DNA of 64,000 nt, taken from assembly GCF_047948215.1 (NCBI RefSeq), contig NC_134455.1, forward strand, positions 308,530,147 to 308,594,146. The letters run 5' to 3'. The stretch is from Lycorma delicatula. Its lineage: Eukaryota; Arthropoda; Insecta; Hemiptera; Fulgoridae. Positions 36,310 through 49,380 of the stretch are shown here, piece by piece (the stretch's first letter is position 1; each line of letters opens with the position of its first letter). A model generated the notes under the pieces. That model made no database searches and was not told where the DNA came from. It was given only the letters and a program-made list of their open reading frames with translations. The position numbers and the translations under genes are program-made.

Positions 36310-37920
36310 ATGAAATAAATTAAAAAAATTTCTGTCTTAACAATAATGAGCTGCCAGGGGACTGTGTGTAAGGCTAGAGTAGCGAGGTATGCGAGTACCT
36401 CATGAAAGGCTAGACCAATCATCACCATCAAACAGAGTGCCCCTGGGTTGCTATTTTGGGAGATGCAATAGGGTGCTCTTATAATATCTCTGCAAACAGT
36501 TGTCCGATTTTCAAAATTCAATTGGGGTATTTGTTAGTAGGAATGGAATAGAATGCAAAGTTGGCGGGAGTTTTATTTCTCCCTACTTATCGCAGAACCT
36601 GGACAGAGTCCCTTGCTGCTGGATGATGTTAGTAGGTTGAAGGCTAACTTTTGTATGCATCAGGTATACTCATGATCTAACAGATCACGGTTATGTGGTA
36701 ATATGTATATACACACACACATTACTGAATAATATATATAAATTTTGCCTTTTTATTTGTTATCACATCATGCAAGAACCAGCCGACCCAATTGCTTTCA
36801 AATTTGCACGGTACATTTGTGTTATATCGTGGGAAAAGTTTTAAGCTATTAATTGAGGTCCTAGCTCCCTTGAAGGTTAAGATATTAAAAATATTCATTA
36901 TTTCTTCGCCCCCAAAGAGGGTGAAGTTGTGAATTAAAGATATTCATTAAAGAAAAAATAGATTAATCCTTTTACTTCATTATTGTTATTGCCACCATGC
37001 AGGTGGAAAATAAGTTATGAATTTTCGTCGTCAAAGGTCTATGTATTTTAGCTACTGATATTCCATCTTTTGTAATTTAGTTTCCATAAAGCCTGATTAG
37101 TATAATTATTATTTATCAATATTATTCTCCCAACTATGCAGTGCAGTGCTCCAGAGGGTGTATCCCTCTGGGTAGATGAGTGAGTGACGACTGAAGCAAG
37201 CTCTGTGGTTGTACAGAGCACCATCTCCCTTGGCAGATTGGGAATGGTGAGCAAATTGAGCTCGAGTAGGGCCCTTGGCCCCAGGAGGTCCTTAGGAGTC
37301 CCTGAGTTGGCTCTGGGATTCGCCTTGAATAAATGAAATGGAACGCAAGAATGGCAGGAGTTTCAGTATTTTTTCTACAGATTGCAGAGCCTGGACAATG
37401 TCCCTTGCTGCTATAACTTTCTATTTTCAGTGAGGTTTCTTGGGTTATTTAATGGTGGTTATAAATTTTAAGTTTTATTTATGGACGGATTTGGTAATTT
37501 GCCTTCCTATTCGTATTGCCCAGCATGAAATTTATTTACTGGGTCTGTTCGTGGGAGACTAAGCTTTTGAGTCTAGTACTCCTGGCTTGATTTCCCTTCA
37601 GTCCATCCGATGAAGTCCTTTCGCTACTAGCACCTTATGGGCTAGCAGGAATACACCTACTGGGGCCCTAGTTATTTGGAGGGAGCAATGCAGCTCGTTC
37701 TCCAGAGGGAGTTGCATATGCTGACTGAATTAAATTGTGGTCTCTTCGTGGGACGGAGTGTGGTGGTGTTTGTTGTCTAGGTTTTTAAAGTTTTAACAAA
37801 ATTTAATTGTGAAAATGGTCACTTTTCGCAGCTGGAATTTTTGCGTGGTTTCCATTTATAGGTTACACGATTTAGAGGCTCCTAAGCCTGGTTTGTCATT
37901 TTTTGAGTTTTGTACTGCAT
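36310..37920 (-). repeat. LINE-associated 3' flank with internal duplication
   Basis: GC-richer sequence immediately 3' (minus-strand sense) of the Jockey-like reverse transcriptase. Two copies of an ~85-bp block (about 36538-36625 and 37327-37412) share ggcaggagttt-type, gcagagcctggaca and gtcccttgctgct segments. It is plausibly the 3' UTR of the LINE or tails of two truncated copies. An AC-rich microsatellite lies near 36705. Confidence 0.45.
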
Positions 37921-37922
37921 CT

Positions 37923-39165
37923 TCATGGTGGTTCGTCTAATACGGCATGAGGCCGTTTTCTTATACCCTGTGGAGTAGGATCCTCTCGGCAGATGTCCCA
38001 GAAATGGCTGTGTTCAGATACAGCCACTCTCCCGAACAGTCTGCATGCCTGCGCTATTCCCACCTCGGATACGGTGTGTAGTCCCGCATCGTGGCGAAGA
38101 GTGGCATTTCTAACAAACCACAGTGCTCCAAGTATTGTCTGCAATGCTATGTTTTGTACAGCATCTAATTTCTTTTGAAGCGTGGAGTTCAACAAAGCTC
38201 CCATGCCGGGTAAGCATATGTTAGAATCAGCAGGACGTATAGCCAACAATTGAGCAGTTTGGTCGCCAGCCCACTGGCGACCAAACTGCTCAATATGGGC
38301 TGGCACTATTCAGTACTGGGTATAGTGAGGCCCTGATGGCCTTTGCCGTTTGGGTCACATATTTAACATGTTCTCCTACGGTAAGCCGTTTATCCAGGAC
38401 TACTCTCAGGTACTTGACTGTTTCCCAAAGGGGATTTTCTCTCCTGAGATTTCCAGCTGCCTGGCTGGAGCATGTGTTTTGTATGTGAACATCACTGCCA
38501 CCGATTTTTCACCGTTGACCTTAATTCTCCACATATCGAGCCACGGCTCTACTAGGTCCAGTTGCCTTTGGAGTCTCTTGATCGCGTAATCTACATTTCT
38601 GGATTCATAATAATATGCCTTGTCGTCTGCATATAGAGCTGTTTTGACTCCTTTCGACAGCAGCATATCGTTGACGTAGGCTGTCTACCAGAACAGCGAA
38701 AGCACTGCTCCTTGGAGGACTCCAGTGGCTATGTCTTTGGTGGAGGAGATCGTACCCCCTACGCGTACAACAAATTGTTGATCTAATAAATAAGACTGTA
38801 TAAATTTGACGTAGCAACAGGGAATCGTCGTGTGTGTGAGTTTATATCGCAAGCCGCTATGCCAGACTTTGTAAACAGACTTTGAAAAACAGTTACTGCT
38901 TTTCTATTTACGCCTCTGACAAGATTGTTGATTATTTTAACCAGTTGGAGAGTTATCGAGGGGCCCTCCCTGAAACCAAATTGCTCAGGCTCTATCTTTT
39001 TCCAAATGTCACCTAGTCTCTCCAGGAAAATCCTTTCAAATAGCTTTGACAACACTGGTAATAAGGAGATCAGCCTGTAATTCTGGGGAAAGAGCAGATT
39101 TTTCCCAGGTTTGGGTAGGCATACCACCTTTGCAGTTTTCCAGCAATGCCTTGAGTGACCTGAGC
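37923..39165 (-). pseudogene. Jockey-like LINE reverse transcriptase, broken
   Basis: Minus-strand reverse transcriptase read from 39165 leftward over several frames. In order: VCLPKPGKNLLFPQNYRLIS and LLPVLSKLFERI (RT blocks 1-2), FGFREGPSITLQLVKI, a GVLQGAVLS remnant of the GVPQGSVLSP block, and ALYADDKAYY with the catalytic YADD at about 38622-38633. Then come a KVNGEKSVAVMF block and the C-terminal thumb LQTILGALWFVRNATLRHD, which resembles the Jockey-clade LRxITxAPWYVRN segment. Frameshifts separate at least four pieces, so it is dead and 5' truncated. A 21-bp perfect palindrome interrupts the region at 38249-38294. Confidence 0.85.
38249..38294. repeat. Perfect 21-bp-arm palindrome inside the LINE
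   Basis: Arms attgagcagtttggtcgcca(g) at 38249-38269 and the exact complement at 38274-38294 are separated by four bases. Ordinary reverse transcriptase coding would not contain this, so it is a local inverted duplication. Confidence 0.9.
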
Positions 39166-39169
39166 TCTG

Positions 39170-42100
39170 AGGGTTTAGGTTTTAACTAGACAGGCCGGTT
39201 AGTCATAAAATATTTGGAATGCACATTTTAAACAGTTTGAATTCCATATTTTATTGAGTCCTAGCTGATCAAAATTGTTTTATAAAAATGTTTAAATTCA
39301 CTAAATTTTTTTGTAAAAATGCTTATATGTGGGATTCTTTTCTATTGAGAAGAAAGGATAATTTTATGATATTTTTCCCAATCAAAGAATTATTCCTTAG
39401 GTATTACCAGCAAGCAAATAATGTAGTTTCCAGATTTCTTTCGGAAATATTTCGTTTCAAATTTTGGTCTTTTTCAAAATTTGTGATTTTTGAGGTCTCA
39501 TATCCCAAAAGGGGATAAGATATAAATACAATTTATATCTAGTTACACAAAACCCATCATAATCACGTTTATTTGGTAGGGGTATACCTTAAATGTATGA
39601 ATACTTGCAAGTTGTATTTTGTTTTGAGTAACAAATATATTTTGTAATATTTAATAAATATATATTTATAATACTGTGGTGTTTTGTTTATTTTGAAGAA
39701 TATAAAGATGACATTTATATTATCTTTCTCAGATTAATACAGATTTTACTTTCTTATATGTAGATTTTGAAAAAGTCTGAAATGGTCATCCAACCAGTTA
39801 ATTCAAAATTTGCTGATTTTCTTTGGAAACCCTATTATTTCATGAAAATCAAATTAATATTAACTGTTGTTTATTTATTGGATGATATTTAAGTTTAGTT
39901 TATATTGTGTTTTTCTATCCTCATTCACTGATCTTATATAAATTTTTATGAGGAATTTGATGAGTTTAACCTTGAGTTTGATTATAATTCTTAAATTTAG
40001 ATTAATGTTTCTGCAGTATTTTTTATTTATGTGAATTGACAGTTTTCATTTTGAAAAGTATGTGCTTGTTTTAATTTCAACATTCACTTTTAATATACAA
40101 TACACCTGGAAAGTAAAGGTAAAAAAGCTGTAAATTTTTACTGGAATATTTGTTTACAGATCTTTATCCGATGATTACTGATACATATTTTTATTAATTT
40201 TTGTTTATTATTACTATCATTATCCAGCCATATTTTACTAGAAACCATATTTTACTAGATTTCTCAAATCAGAGAAATCTACCTACCACCTACCCTTTAA
40301 ACTATCATGGTCTCTTTTCTAACCTTGTCAGCTTTTTTCTGGATAGATATTTATTCAGATGAGGAAAGAAGAAAAGACCATAGGCCGCTGTGAGGTATGG
40401 GAAAATGATCTTAAACATCTCACTTCCAACTGTCGAATAACACGACATGACTGCAGTATGGGGTCAAGCACTATTGTGGAGCAGGCAGATATTATGTGTC
40501 AGCATTCCCATCTTTTTGTACAGCCTGTCAAAGACATCTTGGTGTTTTTAAATACACATAAGCTATAATTGTTTTAATCTTGAGGCATAAAGTGACCAGA
40601 TTTTTCCTACCGAATTTTTTAACCCATTTTTCCTATCTGAATTGTAACTTAGAGATTTCAGGAATCAGTTCATTCAGTTATCATATAAAATGCTTATCTG
40701 TACAAATATTGTTATAAATTTTATGAAAAGGTCATCAAAGATCAAAGTACACCTTTTGTTTGTTTGTTTTGAACACCAGCTTTTCCTTCCTATGGCACTA
40801 CTCTAATTAACAGCACTACTTTGAGAGATTTTGTTGACTATAATTTCTCCATAAACATTTGTGAGTTTGTCTCATTAATTTTTGTTGGGACTTAACCTTT
40901 TGTATATAGAAAATATATTATAGAACAAACTTCACTTAGATTTTTGAACTTTGACTAGATTTTGAATTAATGTGGACATTTCAAAAATGTTACACATGAC
41001 ACACATTAGAGCAAACTCTGTACTCATACAAAATAAATCCTCATCAACCATCTAAACAACAATATTACCTACACTACCAACATAATTATCGCACCCCCTA
41101 AGTCCAGTCTAAACTTACTTACAAAGTTTCATGTGTATGAGTGTTTAATAAATTTTTTTAAAAAGGTTTAGTAACAGTTTGGCTTGGTTTGTTGTAAAGT
41201 TTTAATTTTAAATCTTCATCATTGACAACTGTCTTAAAAAAGAATGTATTTTTTTAATATAGCAAAATAAATCCAAATTGAACTTATGATGTTTAGCACC
41301 CATTACTTCTTGCATGTGCTGATAAGAAAAATTTCATTTTTTTCCAATTTTGAATTTCATTTATATTAAGTAATTGCTTACTTCCAGTTTTAAATTTTAG
41401 ATTTCATTTTATTAATTTTGTAAGGTAAGAATCAACATGATTCACCCTTTAGTCTGGGTCAGTATTTAAATTCAAACAATTACATAAAGAAAAGCATATT
41501 TGTAATGTAGACATTCAAAACTGGTTAAAAGTAACTTAATTACACAGTTAAAAAGGTGATTGTTAAAAACCATTTATCCAGGCGGAATATTTTTTTGTTA
41601 TGTTACTTAATTTAACAAGGTTTAAATTATTGAAATATAATGTTATTTAATTGTAAAAATCCTTTTACTTTTTTACATGGGTTTTACATGACAGGTTTTA
41701 CATGAAACATTTATATGTTTGTAACCATCCAAGATTCCTCATTGAAACTAAATTGTCGTTTTAAATTTTATTATTGACTCATATGCAGTTTTTGTCTAAT
41801 AAAGATCTCTCTTAGATGTAGGTACATCAGACTTGAGTACTTACATTGCTGGAAATTTATATATAATGAAATTGTTAATTTATTGCATATAGTAAGTTAC
41901 TATCCTTTATACATATATACTTGACTTATTAGAATGGTATTGGCATTTGGATGAGTAGTCTTGTAACTATTTAACGTTTTGAAGACTGATAACAGCATTT
42001 ATAATTTATTTATTATTATTGCCTTGTCTTTTTATTACATTTGATTATTATCCTTGACATTTTGTTCATTGTATATTTATATTAATCTTTTATTTGATTT

Positions 42101-42330
42101 AGTTCTAAGCATTTATTTTTCTCCAGAAAAATATTGTTCGACTAAGAAAATATAGCTGCTTACAACTATAGACTTCTTATAATATTCTATTCAGTTAGTG
42201 TAAATTACTATAATTAATTATCATGCTTTAAAATATACACTACTGCATGTTAGCACTCTTCTTACCTCATTCATTCTCTTCCATTCAATAACATTCTAAT
42301 TTCTAATAATATGAGGTCTTTTAAAATATA
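39170..42330. other. ASAP intron 3, middle part, no recognised feature
   Basis: AT-rich DNA with short chance frames. The frame at 40359-40568 is charged and cysteine-containing but has no recognised motif. Confidence 0.4.
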
Positions 42331-42339
42331 TAATAAAAC

Positions 42340-43100
42340 TTTTGCTGTATACATCCCAATGGTGTTTGCACTTCAGGAAGCAGTCATAAAAAGCTTTGCT
42401 TGGAAAATTGTAATCATATAAAATCTTTGGCCTTTTAATGTTGATTTGGGTTTAAGAATAAAAAAAAGGTTACTGCAGCTAGGTCTGGAGATTATGAGGG
42501 CTGGGTATTTATAATCATTTCATTTTTTGAAAAACTAATTAACAGCATCAAATGCAAAGGAGTGCATTAGTCATGGTGAAGCAGCTATGACTTGGAGGAT
42601 CAAAACTCAAGCATCTTCTGGCAGATTTTTTTTTAACTTAATGATATTAATGCTGGTACAGTTAAGGCAAAAATTCATAGTGATTGATATCTTTATTGTC
42701 AAGAAAAAGTCTCGTTAACATTTTATCACAATTGACGTGCTTTTTCTTGTTCTTTGTGAACTTTTTCCTGCGCATTATGATACTGAACTTTAGCAGAAAA
42801 ATATGTTTCATCATTTTTATTATATTATTTTTAAATGTTTCCATCATTGTTAGTACAATTTAATTTAACATCTCCAGCTTGATGGTCTGCAGCATGACCA
42901 ATTGACTACATTGTAGCATGACGATATTCTAATCTTGTGATATTAACCCGGCTATTGAATGCATCCCCAATTCTTTTGTTAGAATATTATGATATGAGCC
43001 AAATGAAATGCTGCTTTGATCTGCTTTGTTTCCTCACAGTTAATGCCAATTAAAATACACAAAATTTTTTTATTTTTGTTGTGACATGAGGAATCTGCTA
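42340..43100 (-). pseudogene. Decayed mariner transposase 4
   Basis: Minus-strand translation shows TRLFLDNKDINHYEFLP (a FFDxxGxxHYEFVP-type block) at about 42662-42720, and near 42370-42500 a FFILKPKSTLKGQRFY segment like the FFLFPKLKSxLKGxRF block after the third catalytic aspartate. Heavily broken. Confidence 0.55.
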
Positions 43101-43605
43101 ATGGGCATAGATCATTGTTAACTTATTCACTTCCAATTTTAAATGCGGTAAATAATGCATTATTTGGTTTAAACAATAATTATCATAAGCTTGCATTAAC
43201 AATTTTTTATTTTTGTAAATGTTTTTCCAAGTTACAAACAATGTTTCATACTAACATCTTACTCATGTAATCACTCGTTAAAAAAAAAAAAAAACACAAA
43301 CAATGTTTCACCTAGACTTCACAGCATATAACTGCACATTACAGGATATGACATGTTAGGTTTTGCATTATACAGTGGTACCAATTACATGTCAATAAAA
43401 TTCTCACATCCCACAAATCCAAAAGTTTGATTATTTTTGGATCAGATCTTATAAAATAAATTTTATAAAAATTTATAAATAATTTATAAATTATGTTTTT
43501 GGTTTTTCTTTGTATTTGTACAATTATTTAACTTAAGCTTGTAGGTGCTTGGATGATAATAATCGGTCAATCAATGACATCTTATAAGAACTTCTTTTTT
43601 TACAG

Positions 43606-43860
43606 ATGCAAAATATCAACAACATTGTTATGTTTCCATTGGATAGTTTATTGAAAGGAGACCTTAGGGGGGTCCGAGGGGATCTTAAGAGGCCTTTTGA
43701 TAGAGCATGGAAAGATTATGAGACTAAATATGCTAAAATTGAAAAAGAAAAAAAACAACAAGCAAAAGAAGCTGGGCTTATTCGATCTGAGGTTACTTCA
43801 GCAGAGATTGCTGATGACATGGAAAAAGAAAGGCGACTTTTTCAGTTACAGATGTGTGAA
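43606..43860 (+). CDS. Asap: ASAP coding exon 4 (BAR domain core), residues 117-201
   Basis: Fourth coding exon, 255 nt (85 codons), phase 0 at both ends, between a tacag acceptor and a gtatgg donor. The product contains [20 protein letters not shown], then [20 protein letters not shown] and a basic, charged helix ending [14 protein letters not shown]. These are the strongest ASAP signatures in the window (the SLLKGDL..V.GDLK and [13 protein letters not shown] blocks). The internal ATG at the exon start is not the gene start: it follows a clear splice acceptor. The open frame runs on into the intron as far as about 43950, but that extension is not coding. Confidence 0.95.
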
Positions 43861-44110
43861 GTATGGAGCTTTCTTCTTATTTTATGTATCCTAGATTACC
43901 CATATGCTAATATGATTTTCTACTTCATAATAATAATAATAATAATTTACTGAATTTATTTTTTAACAGAATTTGTAAGTTGTATGTAGCTTATGGCTTT
44001 TGAAAATATTTTATCTCTTGTATTTATAGATGAAAACCATTAATTAAAAATCATCGTCCAACCAATCAAAATATCATATAAAATTATTTATGATTTTTAG
44101 TGATGATAAT

Positions 44111-44117
44111 CATAATC

Positions 44118-44150
<33 letters not shown>

Positions 44151-44151
44151 T
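44111..44151. repeat. TAA trinucleotide microsatellite
   Basis: About 12 near-uninterrupted TAA/ATA units. Confidence 0.9.
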
Positions 44152-45077
44152 TGTAATGTAAAAGCCAGTTTAGTTCACTATTATCTAACATAATTAAAAT
44201 AGTATTTATCAAAATATTACATCATATTGAAAAAATTGTTCCATTTATACAATGTGTATTATTTAAAATGCAATGATTTTATTTGAAAATCTGGTCAAAC
44301 AAGATAAAATAAATTAATTAAGATAAAGTGCAAATAAATTAATACAAAATTTAGAACTGTATTTGAAAAGAAACAGAACTAATTATGATTGTTGTATTAG
44401 ACTGTTTTAGAATTCATTGCAGCTTGTTTTTTTCCCACGGACAGCTGTCTGGCCCATGAATTCCCACAGGGAAAACTTTCTTGATTTGAAAATATAACAC
44501 CAAAAAAAAAAAAAAAAAAAAACTGATCAAATGTACAATTAACTTGAAGTGAATCAAGGCAACTATCTTTAAGTTTAATAGAACGTTGATAATTGAAAAA
44601 ACATTGTAGGATTGTTATGAGATGACATTGAATTTAAAGGCAGGGAATCATTACACGTTGTTTATATGAGACTGAGCATGCAATTTGCAAAACAGTATAT
44701 ACTATTAACATGGCAGTAAATGTGTTAATATCTAATCAATAGATTTAATTATTTTTAAATAATATTTTAATAGATGCTTAAAATTCCTTTAAATGCATTT
44801 GTTTTCTTTTACTATGATATTTTACTAATAATAATTTTTTTACAGTTTACTTGTAGCAGACTTATTTCTCATGGTTGCAAAGTTCATTTGTGTGTATTGA
44901 TGTATGTGTAGATTCAGGAATTTAATTTTTATAATGCACTCACAAAATATAAAATTAAACTCCTTAAACTTTACTCTGATGCATTTTTTTTTTTATAAAC
45001 AAGAAAACACTTTTCCAAGTTTAGTATTATTTGTAATTTTATAGAGAAAGATTTAAACATAGTTAAACAAGAGCATT

Positions 45078-45161
45078 GTTCTAAATCAATAGCATTATAT
45101 GTATAGTTTTTTATATGGTGTTCTAAATCAAGAGCATTATATGTATAGTTTTTTGTATGGT
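45078..45161 (+). repeat. 42-bp tandem duplication
   Basis: Units 45078-45119 and 45120-45161 differ at two positions (agcattatatgtatagtttt is shared). Confidence 0.9.
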
Positions 45162-45915
45162 GTTATCTTGAGTAATTAACAAAATCATATTTTTTTAAAA
45201 GCTAGTCTGCTGTATACTTTGTTATTAGAATTTAATAGAATATTTTTGTAGATGGAATTTTTGTAGAATCTTTTTTTAAGTTGTAAAGTAATGTATTTAA
45301 TTTGCAACTTACTGGTCCACCTGCCCATGAATAATTAAGAGGAATTGGTTCAGCATATATGAAATTTTAGAATCTTGTATTGTATTATGTGTTTTGATTT
45401 TCAAAAATAAACAAAATATATATGGAGCAAGAAGGTTGCTGATTACATTTTATAATGAAACATTAAACATAATGATAATTACTTATAAAGATTTTTTTTT
45501 TAATAAGTGCTGATTTTCTAAAAATGCATGTTTGTTTTATTAAGTTGTACTAGTAAAATTGTGTAATTTGATAATGTGTTTTTTTTTTTGTACTGAATGG
45601 TTTTGTATAATTGATTAATAACTTAATTTTCATTGAGTAGTAGATATACAATGTTGTGATTTTCCTTCTGTCTAATCTTCCTTGCTCAGAAGGACTGATA
45701 GCCAGTATATGTCACAGATTCATTAATTTGGTGACAAGTTTTTATTGAGCAAATGAATTGTCATTTGTTGGTAGTATGTATTTTTGAGAGGAAAGAAACA
45801 CTGCTCGAGAATTCTTGGTCTATCACTTCTTGGGCTTTGTTTAAGTTTAAGTTCTTGTTTTGTTTATGTTTAAGTTTTATTATTTTCAATAATGTTTTGG
45901 TTTTATTTGTTCCAG

Positions 45916-46001
45916 TATTTGATAAAAGTAAATGAAATAAAAACTAAGAAAGGAATTGAATTACTTCAGCATCTAGTAGAATATTATCATGCACAAACAA
46001 A
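45916..46001 (+). CDS. Asap: ASAP coding exon 5 (BAR domain), residues 202-229
   Basis: Fifth coding exon, 86 nt, after ttccag and before gtaagt. It encodes YLIKVNEIKTKKGIELLQHL and then VEYYHAQT, leaving two bases (AA) that join with exon 6 to make an asparagine codon, so intron 5 is phase 2. The YLIKVNEIKTKKG block is almost diagnostic for ASAP proteins and continues the QMCE end of exon 4. Too short and embedded to be found by open-frame length alone. Confidence 0.94.
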
Positions 46002-47555
46002 GTAAGTTTTTCTTGTATTGTATTCTTATGTTGTTGATTTAATATTTAAATTTGTAATGGACTTCAAACATATCATAACTTAAGTGTTAAACCCAGGGGA
46101 TGAATATTTTGTTTAAACTGTTGTAGAAGAGATTCCTTTTTTGTGGACATATTAAAACTGTCCACATGAGCAGAAGATTTCTCTGTATACCAGTACAGTG
46201 AAAAGGGAATCCTGTCTTAGTTATCTTTCTATTTTGCCATCGATCATTGTCTGTGATTTAGGGCTAGAAACTTTATAAGGATATTGAATACTGATGTACC
46301 TAAATTCTTGGTACCAGAGACTTGACAGGACTATGTTAAATTTATTCATCTATGACACTGTAATGGGTAAAGCTAGTTAAACTTCCTCATTACTTTCCAA
46401 ACTATAATATTGCCGTGGTAGAAATAGAAAGTAATATAGATATGTGTAGTTCTTGTCCTAGCAGTTCTTGAATGCTAAGGAGTTATTAAGGTTAAACAGC
46501 TTGGGTATAATGTTTGGAAGTAATACAGAGGACAAGTATGAAAATTTGCAATTTTCTCACTCATTCAGGAAATGTTTAGATTAAATTTTAGACATTTTAT
46601 TGACATAAGCCACCCAATGTGTGCTCAGTTTCTTGCAGTAAGCAGTTTGATGTATTACTTTTTAGGAAAGGTGAAAATAGAGCCTTCATAGGTGTGGAGT
46701 GGCACATATTGCATCTACGAATATCAGCCATTCTATTATTATTCTAATCCCTTGTCAGATTAAGCAGTTGCTCCTTTGTATCTTCAATCTTCATCATAAA
46801 AGTCGATTTCTTCATCACTGTTAAGGCTATAGAGAATGTAAACAATTTTTTGAGTGCACGTTAACAAAGATCTTAAGACAAAGTTAAAAGACATTACTAG
46901 ATATTAATAAAAAAATTGGCTAAGGTAAAATTTGACAAGTATACAGAAGATTACTAATTGTATGAAAGAAGAGTGACTGACAATCAATTTTTGCAATTAT
47001 TGTTAGAATAATTTTTTAACCTGTTTAGGGAGTACAAAATGTAATTCTTGAAGGGTATTGTGTTTTCTGTTGATCTGGAGAACTATCCTCGCAGGAGCTT
47101 AGCTGCTGTGGTGCTTTTTAGGCTTGACATGTTGAATGTTAGAAGTTAAAGTATTAGTCCACAGAAGCATCTATTTGCTAGTTGGGGGAAAGCTTCAAGT
47201 AGCATCATTTTTCTTTGTAAAGAATGGCTAACATTATTAGGGAAGTTCCCATATTAAGGATGGTCAATATGTAAATGAAAGGCCACAGAATATCATGATT
47301 TGTTGGTAGCAACATGACAGTCTTCCATTAAATCTCCTGGAAGTAAAATCACTTCCATTTAGATATTTGGGACAAGTTACATGAGAAATTGTGGCAGTCA
47401 GCCGTTAGAAACGAGTCAGCAAGAGACTGAAAGAACGTGCAAATCATATGAAAGGATACATCTGAAAGTGGATGTATTAGAAAATTTAAAAATGAAAGTA
47501 GACTGAAATTAATATAATTAATTTTGGGTTAATTGAGGTGAGGTACTGTTATGAT
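46002..47555. other. ASAP intron 5, proximal part, unrecognised
   Basis: Intronic DNA of slightly higher complexity between about 46090 and 47500. No conserved protein motif or repeat ends were identified; a decayed element is possible. Confidence 0.35.
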
Positions 47556-47559
47556 ACTC

Positions 47560-48715
47560 CAGTTTTTTTTTTTGTCATTTGACTGGTTTGATGCAGCTCT
47601 CCAAGATTCCCTATCTAGTGCTAGTCGTTTCATTTCGGTGTACCCCTACATCGTACATCCCTAACAATTTATTTTACCTATTCCAAATGTTACGTGCCTG
47701 TACAATTTTTCCCTTCTACCTGCCCCTCATATTAAAGCAACTATTCCAGGATGCCTTAATATGTGGCCTGTAAGTCTGTCTCTTTAACTACATTTTTCCA
47801 AATGCTTCTTTCTTCATCACTTTGCCGCAACACCTCTTCATTTGTCACTTTATCTATCCATTTGATTTTTAACATTCTCCTGTAGCATCACATTTCAAAA
47901 GCTTCTAATCTTTTCTTCTCAGGTACTCTGATTGTCCAAGTTTCACTTCCATATAAAGCTACGTTCCAATATACTTTCAAAAATGTTTTCATAACATTTA
48001 AATTAATTTTTAATGTAAATAAATTATACTTCGGACAGAAGGCTCATTTTGCTGTGCTATTCGGCATTTTATATCACTCCTGCTTCATCCATCTTTTGTA
48101 ATTCTACTTCCGAACTAACAAAATTCTTCTACCTCCGTAATCTTTTCTCTTCCTATTTTTACATTCAGTGGTCCATCTTCATTATTTCTACTACATTTCA
48201 TTACTTTCATTTTATTCTTGTTTATTTTCATGTGGTAGTTCTTGCGTAGAACTTAATTCATGCCGTTCATTGTTTCTTCTAAATCTTTTTTACTTTCAGC
48301 TAGAATTACTATATCATCAGCAAATCATAGCATCTTTATCTTTTCACATTTTACTGTTACTCCAGATCTAAATTGTTCTTTAACATCATTAACTGCTAGT
48401 TCTATGTAAAGATTAAAAGGTAACGGGGATAGGGAACATCCTTGTTAGACACCCTTTTTTATTATGGCTTCTTTCTTATGTTCTTCAATTATTACTGTTG
48501 CTGTTTGGTTCTTGTAAATCTTAGCAATTGTTTCTTCTGTCTCTGTATTTGAACCCTGACTTTTTTAAAAAGTTGAACATTTTATTCCAGTCTACATTAT
48601 CGAATGCCTTTTCTAGGTCTATAAATGCCAAGTATGTTGGTTTATTTTCCTTTACTCTTCTACTCAGAGTTTTAAAATTGCTTCCCTTGTCTCTGTAATA
48701 CTCCAGTTAGGCAAT
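47560..48715 (-). pseudogene. Non-LTR retrotransposon (LINE) reverse transcriptase, 5' truncated and broken
   Basis: Minus-strand translation from about 48680 leftward. It shows TYLAFIDLEKAFDNVDWNKM (the catalytic RT block A), then MFNFLKKSGFKYRD and a degraded DD-box region near 48320. A thumb/connection region follows, with NVMKTFLKVYWNVALYGSET and a WTIRVPEKKRLEAFEMWCYR-like segment where one residue is a stop. KWIDKVTNEEVLRQSDEE comes next, and the element ends GELHQTSQMT near 47570. Such elements usually end in a short simple repeat. Clade not determined. Multiple stops make it inactive. Confidence 0.85.
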
Positions 48716-48719
48716 AAAA

Positions 48720-49219
48720 AAGGAAAGATTTGCTTTGCTTCAGAATCATTCTAATCAAAGAAATACAAAATACATTTAAAGAATGATCTTAAATAATGGA
48801 ATGATAACAGCTGTCACTGTAACGATCTATATAAAGATTTGCTCTTATTATAAATGTACGAATCAAACAGTCAAAATGCGACTGAAGTATTGTATGAACT
48901 GATGTAAAAGATTGTGGAAGTAGGTGGGAAAGATTGTTGTAAAATAATGGTAGGGATTAGAATGCTGTGGTAGAGTAACATTGGAAAAAATCAGGTAGTG
49001 GAAAAGTGCATGTAATTAGGCATCATGACTTAATTAAAGGAGAAACTCTTTATACTTTCTTATAAGAAAAAATAAAATTTATAGCATCCTAACATCATTT
49101 TATGAGAATTGTCTCTCAGCATAATGGAATTAAATAACAAACCTTTAGAAAAAATGAGTACTCAGTATTAAAAAAAAGAAGTTAAACATATTATTACACT
49201 TATTAGCTGTTGACTGATG
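48720..49219. other. Intronic spacer, no recognised feature
   Basis: AT-rich DNA between the LINE and the mariner. Confidence 0.4.
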
Positions 49220-49380
49220 TACGAGGGTTATTTTTTTTCAAGGTCTGATCGATTGCGAAATAAAAACTGCGCAAAAATCGGATGAACCTTTGCACATATG
49301 TGTTGTGCAGTGTCTCTAGTATGGCCTTCAATCACACCGCGTCACTTCATTTAGTTCTGAACACGCAGCTTGTTGTAAAC

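Larger units (their letters stand above)
43861..45915. other. ASAP intron 4: low-complexity DNA only
   Basis: Contains an AAT/TAA trinucleotide microsatellite at about 44111-44151, a shorter one near 43930-43947, a poly-A run near 44502-44521 and a tandem duplication at 45078-45161. No mobile element recognised. Confidence 0.6.

Noticed and set aside
43606..43953. Open frame starting with ATG as a stand-alone 115-residue gene
   Set aside because: The ATG directly follows a splice acceptor and the first 85 codons are ASAP exon 4; the rest is read-through into the intron after a donor site.
46002..47555. A further transposon in intron 5
   Set aside because: Composition is slightly richer but I could not identify any motif or terminal repeat, so no element is claimed.
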